Under the pieces are notes generated by a model that searched no databases, was not told where the DNA came from, and worked only from the letters and a program-made list of their open reading frames with translations. Shown one piece after another: positions 20,579 to 31,800 of a DNA stretch of 64,000 bases (position 1 is the stretch's first letter; each line of letters starts with the position of its first letter). This stretch comes from Tetramitus jugosus. Taxonomy: Eukaryota > Heterolobosea > Eutetramitea > Acrasida > Vahlkampfiidae. The DNA lies in contig OW569378.1 of assembly GCA_937625935.1 (NCBI GenBank), forward strand, positions 393,454 through 457,453, given 5' to 3'. Both the position numbers and the translations under genes were made by a program.

Positions 20579-23500
20579 CTATTTTGGGTTAGCATACCCG
20601 ATCTGTAACAATTCGTAATCTTCTTGCATCGAATGTCCGACAGGATTGGTGTCCTTGAATTGAGAGATGTCCACGAGTTTCATCTCCTCAGACATTGGTA
20701 AGATGATATCGTTGAGTATTGCTTGACCCAAACCAGGACTGACAAGTGCCTGAATGCTCTTCAATGTCTTGGATAAAGCCCAATATTCTTGACCATAAAT
20801 CATATCCCGATTCACTCTGTCAGACAATGTGTGAAGCAATGGTATCCACAGCGAACTACTTTCATCCGAATCGTCAAGAACACCTTCCGTAGATGATTCT
20901 TTAGCGTTGTCCACCAGAGTTAGCGTAATGAACTCTAACAGTTCAATCGTTTGAATCGTTATGACTTCATGACTCTGTTCCAGGAATATTCGTATACAGG
21001 CTATGCAGTCCTTGTAGCAGTCAGAATATATAACAACGTCAAAGTTTTGGTGCACCAGTGCAGAGAGATTAGCAAATGCGTGTTGCACTATCAAAAACTT
21101 CTCGAGAATCTCTCGTTCCTCTATTGTTTGGCTTTGGTGGACCAGAGATCCTATTTTCACAGATATCGCCAGAATCTGAATGATATGCTTGCTTGCTTGA
21201 CAATCAACAGTCTTGGGAAGGCTGACCATAATCGTTCCCACGCTCTGCACAACTGCATCCATCACATAAATCTTATCGGATGTGGAGTTGATGTTCATGA
21301 ATACATCAAGTATTTCGATGATGGTTACAAAGTTTCGAGACAACATGGAGAGTCCCAGAGCTTTTAAGCAGTTTATGGCACACAATATTACTCCTTTGGT
21401 GTTCTTTTGGGTCAAGATATCACATAATCCATGAGAGATGGTCTTCCAGAATTTCTTCATCTCTTGTTTCGGTCGATGAAGGTTGTAATTGAGAATTTCT
21501 GGTAATAAATTCGTAAAGAATATCTTGCTCTCTTGTTCTATGGGGGAAGATAAGTACTCCATGAGATATTCAAGAAATTCGTAGAAACCTTGTTCTGATA
21601 ATTGAGATGTTTTCGGCCACAAATCAACGGAATATGCATAGAAAAGTTGATGATGAAGTTGGTTGTTGGAGTCCTTGTTTGGTAACTTCTGGTTGACTAT
21701 GAACGCTATACATCGAAACACTTGAATCCAACAGTTTTCAAACTGATTTCCATACTCCCCAGTTAGTCGAAACAATATCTTTAGATACTTAAATGTTTCA
21801 TCTGAGTGGCTAAGTACTGTCGCTCTATTGGCGAGCGAAGCAATAAAATGATACAACTTCTTGTTCATACCATGTTCGGCACTGATCACACAACATATCT
21901 CTGTTAGTGTACTGTATGCATCTATACTCACTAGATCAGGAGAATTCACCAATGGATGCACGTACTCGAGTATTAATTCGAATAGAGAGAGAATGTAATC
22001 ACTGTTGCCAGTATTTTTGGGCAAAATTGAACCACCGGATAGCACACTGGAAGGAACATACTGCCTGCAGATGTAATTCATTTCATCGACAATCTGTTGT
22101 TGATTGAAGGACGAAGTGCTTCCCTTCACATGGCTCTTGACTGAAAGACGGTCGATATCAGGAAGTTTCCTCACCTGTTCGTAGCACTTTCGAACAAATT
22201 CATCACTGAATACATTTTTGTCGTAACTCAAGAAACTTCTTTGGAAATGAGGTAACGTTGTTTGCTTATTCCGAATACAATCAACGATACATTTGACCAG
22301 AAACATTAGATCTTCCTCTTTTAGTATGGAGCTGACATTGTCCCTCTTGAACTTTCTAACAAATTCGAGGATCAATACATCGTGTTTCATCTGCCGTATA
22401 TCCAAATTGATCGTCTGTAAATACATGTATGTGGATAGTACGATATCTCTATTCTTTAGAAACAGATTATCAACAAAACGATGAAGCAGCTCAGGATGAG
22501 AACACAACAAGTTTGCTGTTCGACTCCGATCTAATCCATTGGAGTGCAAAAATAATGCCACATCTTCATCTTCATCGTTAATAAAGTGATTATGTTTGAA
22601 TAGTTTGATTGCGACCTCCTCGTTCACTGTATTATAATGTTTCATGAATGATTGGAAATCTTTTTTTCTCTCACGAATTAAGGCAAGAGGATATTCATCT
22701 GTTGGCTTAGAATCACACTTTCGGACAGCACATAATAATTGGATTAGAAACTTCAGAGAATCGTTTCTCATTGTTGAATCATTCGTAATCACATATTGTA
22801 ATGATTCTAGAAGTTCATGAATCACATTGTGACAGAGAGTATTGCAATCGAACAGACTAAATAATTCTATCAGAATGGTGGGATTTCGACCTAGCATGTC
22901 AGACAAACTTTGGATAATTTCTTTCTGCAGAGCCGATCCAGATACTGGCAACAAGTGAAATGTAATCCTCAGTAAAAGTTCCAATTCTAACTTCATTCTC
23001 TGACGGCATTGCTCTACTAATATTTTCACGATGGTTATGCTTTTCTTAAACAACACCGTGTTCCCATAGGTTAGATTGATTAATAAGGATTGAACCATCG
23101 GGAGTTTTACATAGTTACAGAAGAAGTCAGAATCGGACAACTTGTGTGCCGAAGTTTGTAACACCTTTTTCAGTATTTTCAGGGCTAACCTATGTAACTG
23201 AATTTCGATAGCGACGTCTTCTCTGGTCGTGGCCACTTCCTTCATCGATAAATTACAGATGATGCGAAGGAGTAGGACCACATCAATTTGAAACTCACTG
23301 TGTAAGTTATTATCTGGCTGTGAAAGACTCCGCTCTATGCACACATTAAGTATCTGTACCAGTGTATTCTGTGCCTTTTTCAGGCAACTCTGTCTTGCAA
23401 TTGATACTGAAGTTGGGTGACTTGTTTGTTTCAAGTCATCTGAACTATTCATACAAATAGAAAAACATGTCTGGGTCGCGAGAGTCAATCCTTCTCCATG

Positions 23501-24103
23501 AACTCTACAAGTGAGTATCGTACAGAGTAGTGTGTTCAATATATCGGTCGCGACAGATATCGTCTCTATATTGTCTAACCTCTTTTCTACTTCATCTGCA
23601 TAGCAACAGCACACGTTGTTTATGATTGCTCCCCCTATATCATCATTCTCCTCTGGAACACATCTCGCTGATAGCAACTTTTGAAGACAGTCGAACAATA
23701 ATCTCAAAACTGATACTTTCCGTATGGTTTGAATAGCCAGGAGTAGAGGTGTAAAGTATTGATGGGGATTTGTCTTCACTGATCTTAGTGGATCCTCCAT
23801 TCCACCAACTCTATCAAAAACAGATGCTAAATGAAGGGATTCATGACTGTTTCTAGCAATATCATTCAGCACAACTTCACACAACTTTCGAAGTTCTGAC
23901 CTTTGTCCTGATAGGTGCGAAATGATGCTCCTCATTGTTTTTTCATAATAGAATAGGGTGACAACCTTTCGATTTTTTTGCTGTTTCGCTGGTGACCATG
24001 AAGATGGACTACTGGGTGGACTGTCCATGGAGGACGAGCTGCTCATGGTGTCAATCGTGCATTGGTGGCTTGACCTCATCATTCTCGATATGCTTGTTTT
24101 CAT
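20579..24103 (-). CDS. BIG/Mon2-type ARF-GEF relative with degenerate Sec7-like region
   Basis: 1174 residues, all helical in character. Residues about 55-260 resemble the DCB domain of large ARF guanine exchange factors (QTCFSICMNSS, then ARQSCLKKAQNTLVQILNVC). About 415-430 resembles the HUS box (LFDCNTLCHNVIHELLESL). About 470-660 aligns in outline with Sec7: DEDVALFLHSNGLDRSRTAN, then RFVDNLFL, then a helix MYLQTINLDIRQMKHD where Sec7 has FRLPGEAQKID. The glutamic-finger glutamate falls on Arg, and the second conserved Sec7 loop is absent. The C-terminal 500 residues are HEAT-like helices. Expected place: Golgi/endosome membranes. I infer loss of exchange activity, as in Mon2, which lacks Sec7 altogether. 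The alignment is by eye. Confidence 0.6.
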   Translation of the reverse strand: MKTSISRMMRSSHQCTIDTMSSSSSMDSPPSSPSSWSPAKQQKNRKVVTLFYYEKTMRSIISHLSGQRSELRKLCEVVLNDIARNSHESLHLASVFDRVGGMEDPLRSVKTNPHQYFTPLLLAIQTIRKVSVLRLLFDCLQKLLSARCVPEENDDIGGAIINNVCCCYADEVEKRLDNIETISVATDILNTLLCTILTCRVHGEGLTLATQTCFSICMNSSDDLKQTSHPTSVSIARQSCLKKAQNTLVQILNVCIERSLSQPDNNLHSEFQIDVVLLLRIICNLSMKEVATTREDVAIEIQLHRLALKILKKVLQTSAHKLSDSDFFCNYVKLPMVQSLLINLTYGNTVLFKKSITIVKILVEQCRQRMKLELELLLRITFHLLPVSGSALQKEIIQSLSDMLGRNPTILIELFSLFDCNTLCHNVIHELLESLQYVITNDSTMRNDSLKFLIQLLCAVRKCDSKPTDEYPLALIRERKKDFQSFMKHYNTVNEEVAIKLFKHNHFINDEDEDVALFLHSNGLDRSRTANLLCSHPELLHRFVDNLFLKNRDIVLSTYMYLQTINLDIRQMKHDVLILEFVRKFKRDNVSSILKEEDLMFLVKCIVDCIRNKQTTLPHFQRSFLSYDKNVFSDEFVRKCYEQVRKLPDIDRLSVKSHVKGSTSSFNQQQIVDEMNYICRQYVPSSVLSGGSILPKNTGNSDYILSLFELILEYVHPLVNSPDLVSIDAYSTLTEICCVISAEHGMNKKLYHFIASLANRATVLSHSDETFKYLKILFRLTGEYGNQFENCWIQVFRCIAFIVNQKLPNKDSNNQLHHQLFYAYSVDLWPKTSQLSEQGFYEFLEYLMEYLSSPIEQESKIFFTNLLPEILNYNLHRPKQEMKKFWKTISHGLCDILTQKNTKGVILCAINCLKALGLSMLSRNFVTIIEILDVFMNINSTSDKIYVMDAVVQSVGTIMVSLPKTVDCQASKHIIQILAISVKIGSLVHQSQTIEEREILEKFLIVQHAFANLSALVHQNFDVVIYSDCYKDCIACIRIFLEQSHEVITIQTIELLEFITLTLVDNAKESSTEGVLDDSDESSSLWIPLLHTLSDRVNRDMIYGQEYWALSKTLKSIQALVSPGLGQAILNDIILPMSEEMKLVDISQFKDTNPVGHSMQEDYELLQIGYANPK

Positions 24104-24317
24104 TCTTCAAAGAATTTATCTGGAGAGGAGTCCTGAGAACAAAGAAAATCTAGTGTTCGATATCTAAGAACAACGGCGTCACTGTAAATTCGTCGCCGAT
24201 TATCTACAAATATTTTTGGACAGGTATTGACCGCGCACCCAATTTGGTTCTTTGCACAGGAATAAAAACAGAAAATTGCAGCCTTCTTGCTGAATTCTCC
24301 ACAACAAATACTTGAAC

Positions 24318-24950
24318 ATGCTTCGATCCGGTGTCTATACTATTACTAACAAGTCGACAGGACTCTGTTTAGAATCGCCTCCTCCCAATGCAAAGCAACT
24401 CTCGCAAGCTCATCCAAGAGCATCCATGACTCCTTCTTCCATACTCCACGATGGAGGAGTCAACAAGGAATGGTTCATTGAAGAAGTGGGTAATGGGCGG
24501 TACTTGATCAAGAATACGCACAATATGGCTCTGGATTCAAACGAGAATGTCCCTCAACAGGACCACTCTCATTCAATGCCCTTCCTGTACAGTGCAAGCT
24601 CAACGTCACCCAACCATCGATGGATTATTGAATTTTCGGGAGAACCCGACACTTTTTTCATTCTGTCAGAATACAATGGTAAGGCATTGGATGGCAATGT
24701 TGATGGTGCGCAACAAACAGATTATGCCAACAAGGCTCCGTTCCTGTGGCCTCTGAACAGACAAGCTCAGAATCACAAGTGGATCATTTCTCCAGTGAGA
24801 GGACAATACAATCCTCCTAGTTATCCACCGAGCTATCCTCAGACGAATTATCCCAGTGGCGGAGATGAAATTCATCCTTCTGCTCCTCCCACACAACACA
24901 GCTCTGGTGGTTCAAACAATCCAAATTGGAGCAGTGGAGGTGGTTACTAA
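24318..24950 (+). CDS. ricin-type beta-trefoil (CBM13-like) lectin-domain protein
   Basis: 210 residues from the ATG at 24318. Residues about 4-160 contain three beta-trefoil repeats with the usual landmarks: GVYTITNKSTGLCLES, GRYLIKNTHNMALDSN and FFILSEYNGKALDGN, each followed by a (H/E)(K/R)WI.. strand (KEWFIEE, HRWIIEF, HKWIISP). This fold binds sugars or proteins. There is no catalytic toxin chain and no signal peptide, so a cytoplasmic carbohydrate- or protein-binding role is inferred. The tail, about 165-210, is Pro/Ser/Gly/Tyr rich and disordered. Confidence 0.8.
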   Translation: MLRSGVYTITNKSTGLCLESPPPNAKQLSQAHPRASMTPSSILHDGGVNKEWFIEEVGNGRYLIKNTHNMALDSNENVPQQDHSHSMPFLYSASSTSPNHRWIIEFSGEPDTFFILSEYNGKALDGNVDGAQQTDYANKAPFLWPLNRQAQNHKWIISPVRGQYNPPSYPPSYPQTNYPSGGDEIHPSAPPTQHSSGGSNNPNWSSGGGY

Positions 24951-25136
24951 ACCACAAATCTTCATCGATACAACTCTAAAATTCTTTCATTTTAAAACCT
25001 TCAACTATCTTGTTGTTATCTCTGAAATCTGTGTGTTGTCTGAGCCGCTCCAAACAACAAAGAGTTCAAAAAAAAACGCCAAAAAAACAACCAACAAAAC
25101 CAACACACCACACCAACTCAACACACCACAACTCCA

Positions 25137-27512
25137 ATGATCACCAACAACCAAAGAACGGACGGTAATATTTTGATTGATTCAACTGAACAGTTTCATC
25201 AAATATTGGCTCCCATTCTCGATCAAACAAGGATCATTGCCATTGACTGTGAAGGCAGTCCAGATCTCAGTAAGACTGGTACTCTGTGCGTGTTGCAACT
25301 GTGTGCTGTTGTTGAAACTCATGACGAAAAAAGCGGAGAAAAGAGCGGAGAAACTATTGCGGCTTATGTGGTGGATGCCTTGGCAGAAGAAGGAGCGATA
25401 ATTCAATTGTTGAAGCCTGTTTTAGAGTCGACTCTAGTGTTAAAGGTGATTCATGATGTGAGAAGAGATGCTGAAGCTCTATTTTTTCAGTTTGATATTT
25501 GCTTGGTGAACGTGTTGGACACTCAAGTGGCATATCGAATGATTTTGATGAGTAATTTGTTGAATAGTCGGCACTATCAGTTGAATGAGTCGGTGATTCC
25601 GTGGAGAACGTTGAGCTTTGAGACGCATCTGTTGACTCTGTCGAGAATTTATGGTTTTTTGGTTCATGCGATTCATGATGACTCAACGACGACAGCGACC
25701 ATAGAGACTACAACGGATACGACAACTGAAACGAATACAAATAATTCTTTATTAATGGAACAAGTGGATCGGACGAATGTTGATTGGGACAATAATCAAT
25801 TAATCAAATTGATTCGACAAGAAATTTCAACGGATTTTGTTACAAACAGCAAGAATCAAGTTCAAGGCTTGGCACAAGTGATATGTGATGTGATTGTATC
25901 GAGTCATTTACATCCTAATAATATATGTGACAAAGCAAATACATTCCCCAAGTTCTCTGCACAGCTCTGTTACTCTCTTGTAAAGCATTTGGAACTCGGT
26001 AAGAAGCTCAAAACTGCCTTCAAGTCCGATTTCAAGAACCATTTAATGGAAACCAATTTCGATAATCTCAAGAGACTCCAACAACAATTGATTCAATTTT
26101 TGAATGGTGCAGATCATTTTTCAACAGATAGTGACTGGCCAGTCATGTCTCATTCTGTTGCAAGGCACATGGCACTCTTTCACTTTAGGAAAATGTTGAT
26201 GAATCATGCACGATTCCTAGGAGAGTTGTTCAATGTTGGTGCTGGTCTGTATACTGAATCAGCACTATTGAATGCATTGCAACTCATTGCCCAGAATGAT
26301 GATGACATTAGAGATGAATCAGACAAGCTCACTTATCAGAAGATGATTAGTGACTATCTTTGTACGATATTATCTATTGTAGGATCAAAGCTAGGCCGCG
26401 CAAAAACTCTCAACATACTCGAGCAGTTCAACTGGATAAACTCTGAGATCCATTCTGCCCTGACTCAATCTGTACTTGATGCGATTCAAACTTCATTGGA
26501 CCATGCTGATTCGAACGATGAAACAAAAGATGCGTCTACTGTGATCAATATTACCATAGATCAAGAGAGTGAGCCAAAAGTTGAAGATATAGTCCCGTTT
26601 AGAACAATGCTTGCCGATATATCTTTAGTGAAAATGCTACTTCAATGCACAGATATTGACTATTCTGAGAAGATGGAACACAGATCAAGTGTTCGCGAAG
26701 ATCCTGAATATTGGAAGGTGAGACCACTATCGCCAGAGCTTGCTGATATCGCAGCCAAGGATGTCTTGAATCTGATACCACTGTATGAAGCGATTCGATT
26801 TTTGGTGGCTATTGACAGATTCAGGTATCCAGAAAACTTCAAACACATTGCGAACCAAATCATCGAAAAGAGTGATTTATATGCATCTACCATCAGACTA
26901 TTCGGTTATGTGGAGTTGACACCTGCATCCTATACACCCTTTGATCTGTACAATAAGCAATTCGTCAAGTTTGAACATAAGGCATCAGACTCCACATCAG
27001 AGCACCAAATACTTGTCATTCTAGATGTAAAGCAGAACATGGGTCGGATTATTGGTCGCTTCGGAAGGAACTTACAAGCTCTTCAAATCATGTCTCCATC
27101 GGTCAATGTATTTACCTTTAGAACAGCTCCCAACAGACTCTACCTCATTGGTATTGAAGAAGAGATACAAACATTTATTCAGAACCTGCCCAAGAATGCA
27201 AACGTGTTTATGCACAAGGAAAAGTACTCGAAAGCTTTGAACAGGAACATGAATCTGATACAAGTCGAACAAACCTCAAACTGTTCCATCTATGTGTTTG
27301 AACAAGGTGAGAACAAGAAGATTCGACTATGTGGTACTGACGTTCAAATCGACCAGGCCAAACGTATGATTGCCCAGTACACCACCGCTACAGGTACCAA
27401 TCACAATCAACAATTTTTATTCATCCCTCCGTCCATCACCACTACCACCACCTCTTCACCATCAAATGATACCCCTCCTCCCTCCTCAAACAACAACTCT
27501 CTCCAACAGTAA
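25137..27512 (+). CDS. EXD1-like DEDD 3'-5' exonuclease with KH domain
   Basis: 791 residues. The exonuclease fold starts at residue 10: motif I IIAIDCEGSP (DxE), motif II VIHDVRRDAEALFFQF (HDxRxD, about 104), then VNVLDTQVAYRM. The closing part, RPLSPELADIAAKDVLNLIPLYEAI in outline, appears only near residue 530, so some 340 residues are inserted; part of the insert is Thr/Asn-rich and part helical. A KH domain at about 620-690 carries the GxxG signature (MGRIIGRFGRNLQAL), and a second weaker unit may follow (CSIYVFEQGENKKIRLCG). The tail is low complexity. EXD1/Egalitarian relatives bind RNA, sometimes without catalysis; here the acidic residues of motifs I and II are retained. I infer RNA processing or binding. 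Confidence 0.75.
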   Translation: MITNNQRTDGNILIDSTEQFHQILAPILDQTRIIAIDCEGSPDLSKTGTLCVLQLCAVVETHDEKSGEKSGETIAAYVVDALAEEGAIIQLLKPVLESTLVLKVIHDVRRDAEALFFQFDICLVNVLDTQVAYRMILMSNLLNSRHYQLNESVIPWRTLSFETHLLTLSRIYGFLVHAIHDDSTTTATIETTTDTTTETNTNNSLLMEQVDRTNVDWDNNQLIKLIRQEISTDFVTNSKNQVQGLAQVICDVIVSSHLHPNNICDKANTFPKFSAQLCYSLVKHLELGKKLKTAFKSDFKNHLMETNFDNLKRLQQQLIQFLNGADHFSTDSDWPVMSHSVARHMALFHFRKMLMNHARFLGELFNVGAGLYTESALLNALQLIAQNDDDIRDESDKLTYQKMISDYLCTILSIVGSKLGRAKTLNILEQFNWINSEIHSALTQSVLDAIQTSLDHADSNDETKDASTVINITIDQESEPKVEDIVPFRTMLADISLVKMLLQCTDIDYSEKMEHRSSVREDPEYWKVRPLSPELADIAAKDVLNLIPLYEAIRFLVAIDRFRYPENFKHIANQIIEKSDLYASTIRLFGYVELTPASYTPFDLYNKQFVKFEHKASDSTSEHQILVILDVKQNMGRIIGRFGRNLQALQIMSPSVNVFTFRTAPNRLYLIGIEEEIQTFIQNLPKNANVFMHKEKYSKALNRNMNLIQVEQTSNCSIYVFEQGENKKIRLCGTDVQIDQAKRMIAQYTTATGTNHNQQFLFIPPSITTTTTSSPSNDTPPPSSNNNSLQQ

Positions 27513-27588
27513 ATAAATACAAAAGGAACTTAGACAAACCCCAATTACGTGTTCTCTTGTTCATCTGCTTCAACAACAACAAAAATAG

Positions 27589-28755
27589 ATGAGAAAAACA
27601 ACAACAAAAATGCCACAACAACAACCAAAATCAACATCATCCTCACCAACATTAGAAAACCCTACTACAAATACCACCGTCATATCCATCACCAATCACA
27701 ACAATCATTCATCAGACAATGCCATTGTCAATGACAACAATAACAACCATAACACGAATGATACTGATGATGATGAACTCTTATATGTAACAACAACTGC
27801 AACTACAACAAGTGAGAATAAAGAAGAAGAAGAAGATGAGCTATTCATGGTAGCATCACTAAAGAATAAAAAATCAAGTAATATAGTCGTTGGTGGTGGT
27901 CGTTTCACCTATCGTAGCAGTAACAACAACAATAACATGTACAGTTATAACAATAACAATAGCTCTCATCTATTTTTAGGTAATAATGAACTACAGCAAC
28001 AATTTTCAGTGATGGACGTTGTGAGACTAAGGTTCAGTAGACTACTCCAATCCAATATCTATCACGTATTTTATGTGATTATGATTGCAGTGTGTGTTGC
28101 GCTGTTTGTTTGGACGTTGATCAAGAAGGGTCACCCTGATAGCTTACTGTTTTTGTATCTTGAAATTTTGGTCACGTTTGCGTTGATGACAGAAGTGACG
28201 TTGAAAATTTTTTTGGTTGAAGGAAGTGTGTATTTTCAGTCGTATTGGAATTGGTTGGATTTTGTGGTGAGTGTCATGTGTGTCATTAGCTTTATCATTT
28301 ATTTGATAAAGAGAGGTGTGGAGACTAGGTGGGAAGCGTTGACGGATACGACTTTGATGACGTTTCGATACGTTTCTCAAATTGCACGGATTATTTTCTT
28401 TATTCAAAAGTATGTTGTTTTTTATTGTATTTGTTTTTTGTTGTTGTTTGGTTGTATTTGGTTGTCTTGTTTTGTGTTTGATTGTAAGGGGGAAAAATTT
28501 AGCTTACAATCATTGTAATCATTTGTTTGATAATGTGTTTGTTTGTTGTGCAGGCAAAGGCGACAGAGACAATTTGCCAATCAGCAGTTTATTGATTTGT
28601 TTTCTGAGAGACACGAACTGTCATTGAACTCTTCGACGAGAAGATCAGACGATGATCGCCAAGATCAAGAACATGACCACCATGGTCATTTAATGTTGAA
28701 TCACTCGGATGAATACGAAGATGATTCAGATGAGGAAATGTTTGTTCGAACATGA
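27589..28755 (+). CDS. voltage-sensor-like four-helix membrane protein (two exons)
   Basis: Exon 1 is 27589-28409, the intron is 28410-28553 (GTATGT...GCAG, 144 nt) and exon 2 is 28554-28755. The split codon AA|G restores Lys and gives 340 residues. The N-terminal 150 residues are Asn/Thr low complexity with an acidic run. Then come four hydrophobic helices: YHVFYVIMIAVCVALFVWTL (about 157-177), LFLYLEILVTFALMTEVTLK (188-208), NWLDFVVSVMCVISFIIYLI (about 221-241) and TTLMTFRYVSQIARIIFFIQ (about 255-273), followed by basic KQRRQRQ. The layout matches the S1-S4 voltage-sensor module of the Hv1/TPTE type, with NWLDF typical of S3. The fourth helix has only two arginines and there is no pore, so voltage sensing is doubtful. 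The tail is acidic. Confidence 0.7.
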
Positions 28756-28825
28756 GCTAAGTAACAAGAAATAAGTATCTCTAAATAGAAACAAAACTTC
28801 AAGATTGTATTATAGCGAATTCGAG

Positions 28826-31800
28826 TTAGAATAGATAAACAGACTGCTTTTGTTTGTCTTGTTTCCACTTTGGCAACTTTGCAAAGGCTTCACGCGTCAT
28901 CTCAAACACGATTCTGAACTCAAGGTCACTCAGATAGGTTTCCAGTATTGTAGGATCAACACCTTTGGGCAGTGGATCTCTCAGTAATTCATCATACGAG
29001 AATGTTGTACGAGCCAACTCCTGCAACTTGTCACTTAACAACTCTAATTTCGGTGTGGATTTCTTTCCCTTGTTATCTGATGAGTCGGCAGAACGATTGA
29101 CTTGCTCTTGAATCTCCTTCATTAGTCGATCTCTGTATGGACCCCAAGATTGGAAGTGTGTTGTGAATTGAGCAGGTTCCTCACATGGTCTCACAATGAA
29201 CATTCGTTTTTCAATGTCCTTTGGTCTATCTGGCTCATCTTTTAGCCCAGATTTGCATTGGGCATACTTGGCAGCAACTTCCATTGCCATTTTCTGTACG
29301 AAATGCATGGACGTTGTTCCAATCCACAAGAAAATCTCATTATCAACATCGAGCATCATGACATTAGAATTATCTAAGTCTTCTTGTGCCATGTTGTATA
29401 CACGATCCACAACAACTGCTCCAGTCGCACCGTTGAAAATATAGAGTCGCTTGAGCTGTCGAACTCCCTGTTCGTCCATGATGGCTTTGTTTTGTCGTTT
29501 AAGTGCAATTCTGTCAATGGCATTAATGTTCATCAGCTTGTAGAATTCATCAGTCTCTTCACCTTGGTTAACTGTTTTGATTGATGGCGCGCGATCAACT
29601 ATCTTCTTGATAAGATCTGTCGCAGCTGAATGCTCTGTTGGGTGACTGAATTTTCCCTTCCATATGAAAGCATTCTTCTGGTCGCTACTAATAATGACAG
29701 AAACATGATTCTGGTTGAGTTGATCCTTATTGACTTCATATGTCTCAATTGCTCGCAACTTTGCATTTCTTAAATCTCTGTATTCACTGGAGAGTCTCAC
29801 ATCAAACATTCGAATCGGATTCTGCTTGAGTCGATTCACATAGTTGGCGTACTTCCCATTGTGGATGACGAGTTGATTCTTGAACAGTGCCAAGAAATGT
29901 TTGGTCTCGTGCTGCTGTGTAATACGGAGCTGAGGTGCACTTTCAAACTCTGATGAAACATCAATAGTTAACAAAGCAGAAGCACCCTTCTCATTGATCG
30001 AACTATCTCTTCCCTGCCAGAAATAAACTAGATAATTGTCTTTGTTCGAAGTCTTGTACGATGTCATAATCACAAATGAATCACCACTGAAGAATTGACC
30101 ATAGAGTGAATTAGGGTATGGTGTCTTCTCGAATCCTTCCACTCGCCAGACTGTAGTCACATTGGTCTCAGGACTTGGGTTTCCAAACATTGGATCATTT
30201 GGAGGCTCTAATCTCATCATTGATATTGGATCAATGACTTGTTGTACTGCTCTTTGAGACACGTTGTTCTTACCCATCTTCTCTTGGTAGGCCTCCGAGC
30301 TGACGGCAATTGGCAGAACACCACCATAGTCTGACAATTTCTCTTTAAAGATCACGGGCTCACCATTTTCAATAACCTTTGTTGTGCTCGTCCATGTTGG
30401 TCTCCGCTCGCCCTGCTCCATTTTCATGGCAAACTTCTTGGCAAATTGTCTCTGCTCCTGCAATGATCCCTTACCTTCCCAGATGAATAATTCTGAGAAG
30501 CAATCAAGCAAGTAAACGTACTCACTCTTAAACAATGCCTTGGAGGGTTGCGATCCCTCATGGATCATCTTAACTTGTATCCTTCCCTTGACATCCGCTC
30601 CAGTCTTATTTGAGAGCAGATCGGTGGCTTGTAGTGATAACTTTTGTTGCTCCTTCTCTAAAATGTAACTAATTCTGTACAATTTGGTCTTGGAATCAAT
30701 CCACTGTTCAAACTCTAGATCGTCTCCTCCCTGCTCTGCTGATCGAACTGTCATGTTAGGTGGAGGAAGAGGTTGCTTCTTGTCCACAATCTTCAATTGC
30801 TTCTGAAGAATCAAGGACCAGAATTCTTGCTTTTCTGGTGTATTTTCATCGTCCTTTTCATCAATGATGAACACCTTGGCATTTCCACCTCTTTCTTTGA
30901 CACGAAGATTTGTACTGACATCAAGCCCTCTGGCCTTCTTGAACTTGGATGCCTTAGCTCCGTTCCATTGATAGATTACCTTTCCACAATCCAAGACGAA
31001 CACATCTCCCGAATTAATGCTTTCGAACTCGATTGGGACAAGTCTAGATCGAATTCTTTTCTTGCCCTTGATTTGAAGGAGCACCTTTTGCTGATTTTGC
31101 TTTACCTTAGTTGGATCTACTTGATTAGAGAACAGAGCATCCTCTTGTGCTTGGTTCTTTGGAACATCAGAGCCGGACAACAGTTTGACGACCACTGCCT
31201 CTCCATAAAGCTTACTGCCTGACATCCATTGAGCTCCTTCAGCACTCTCTCGTGTTGCGAATTTAATGTATCCCGTCTGAGAATTATTGTTCTCGTTCAT
31301 CCATAATTTCAGTAACTCCACCTCACCAAACATGAGGAAAAGATCTAGGAAGTCCTTGTTTGATACCTTATGACTGACTGACTCAATCTTTAGATATCCT
31401 GGTTCACTTGAACGCTCCTTTGCCGCTGTTTGAGAAACCAACGTAACAGAGATCTCGTGTCCATCAAGATTCATCATATCTAGACATAATGCCTGTTCAG
31501 CTGCGCTCATCTTCTTATAGGTGATGAATGCATGATCTTTGAACTTTCCAGTTCGTTGCAAATCGATCTTATCTATGACACCAAATACTTGGAAAGTGGA
31601 GCCAATATCATCTGCTGTTAAATTCTCTGAAATGGGATAAATATCAATTTGACCGGGATCTTCTTCAACAGAACCCGATCCATCAATTGACTTTGATCTG
31701 GACAAAGATTTTCGTTTCTCTGATGGATCAGCCAATCCCATTGACTCGAGCAATGCTTCTTCAGAATCAGCCTCAACGGAATGAGCAGCTGCGAGTCCAC

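Noticed and set aside
24318-24950. Ricin-type domain as evidence of a toxin
   Set aside because: Only the sugar-binding beta-trefoil fold is present; there is no catalytic chain or secretion signal.
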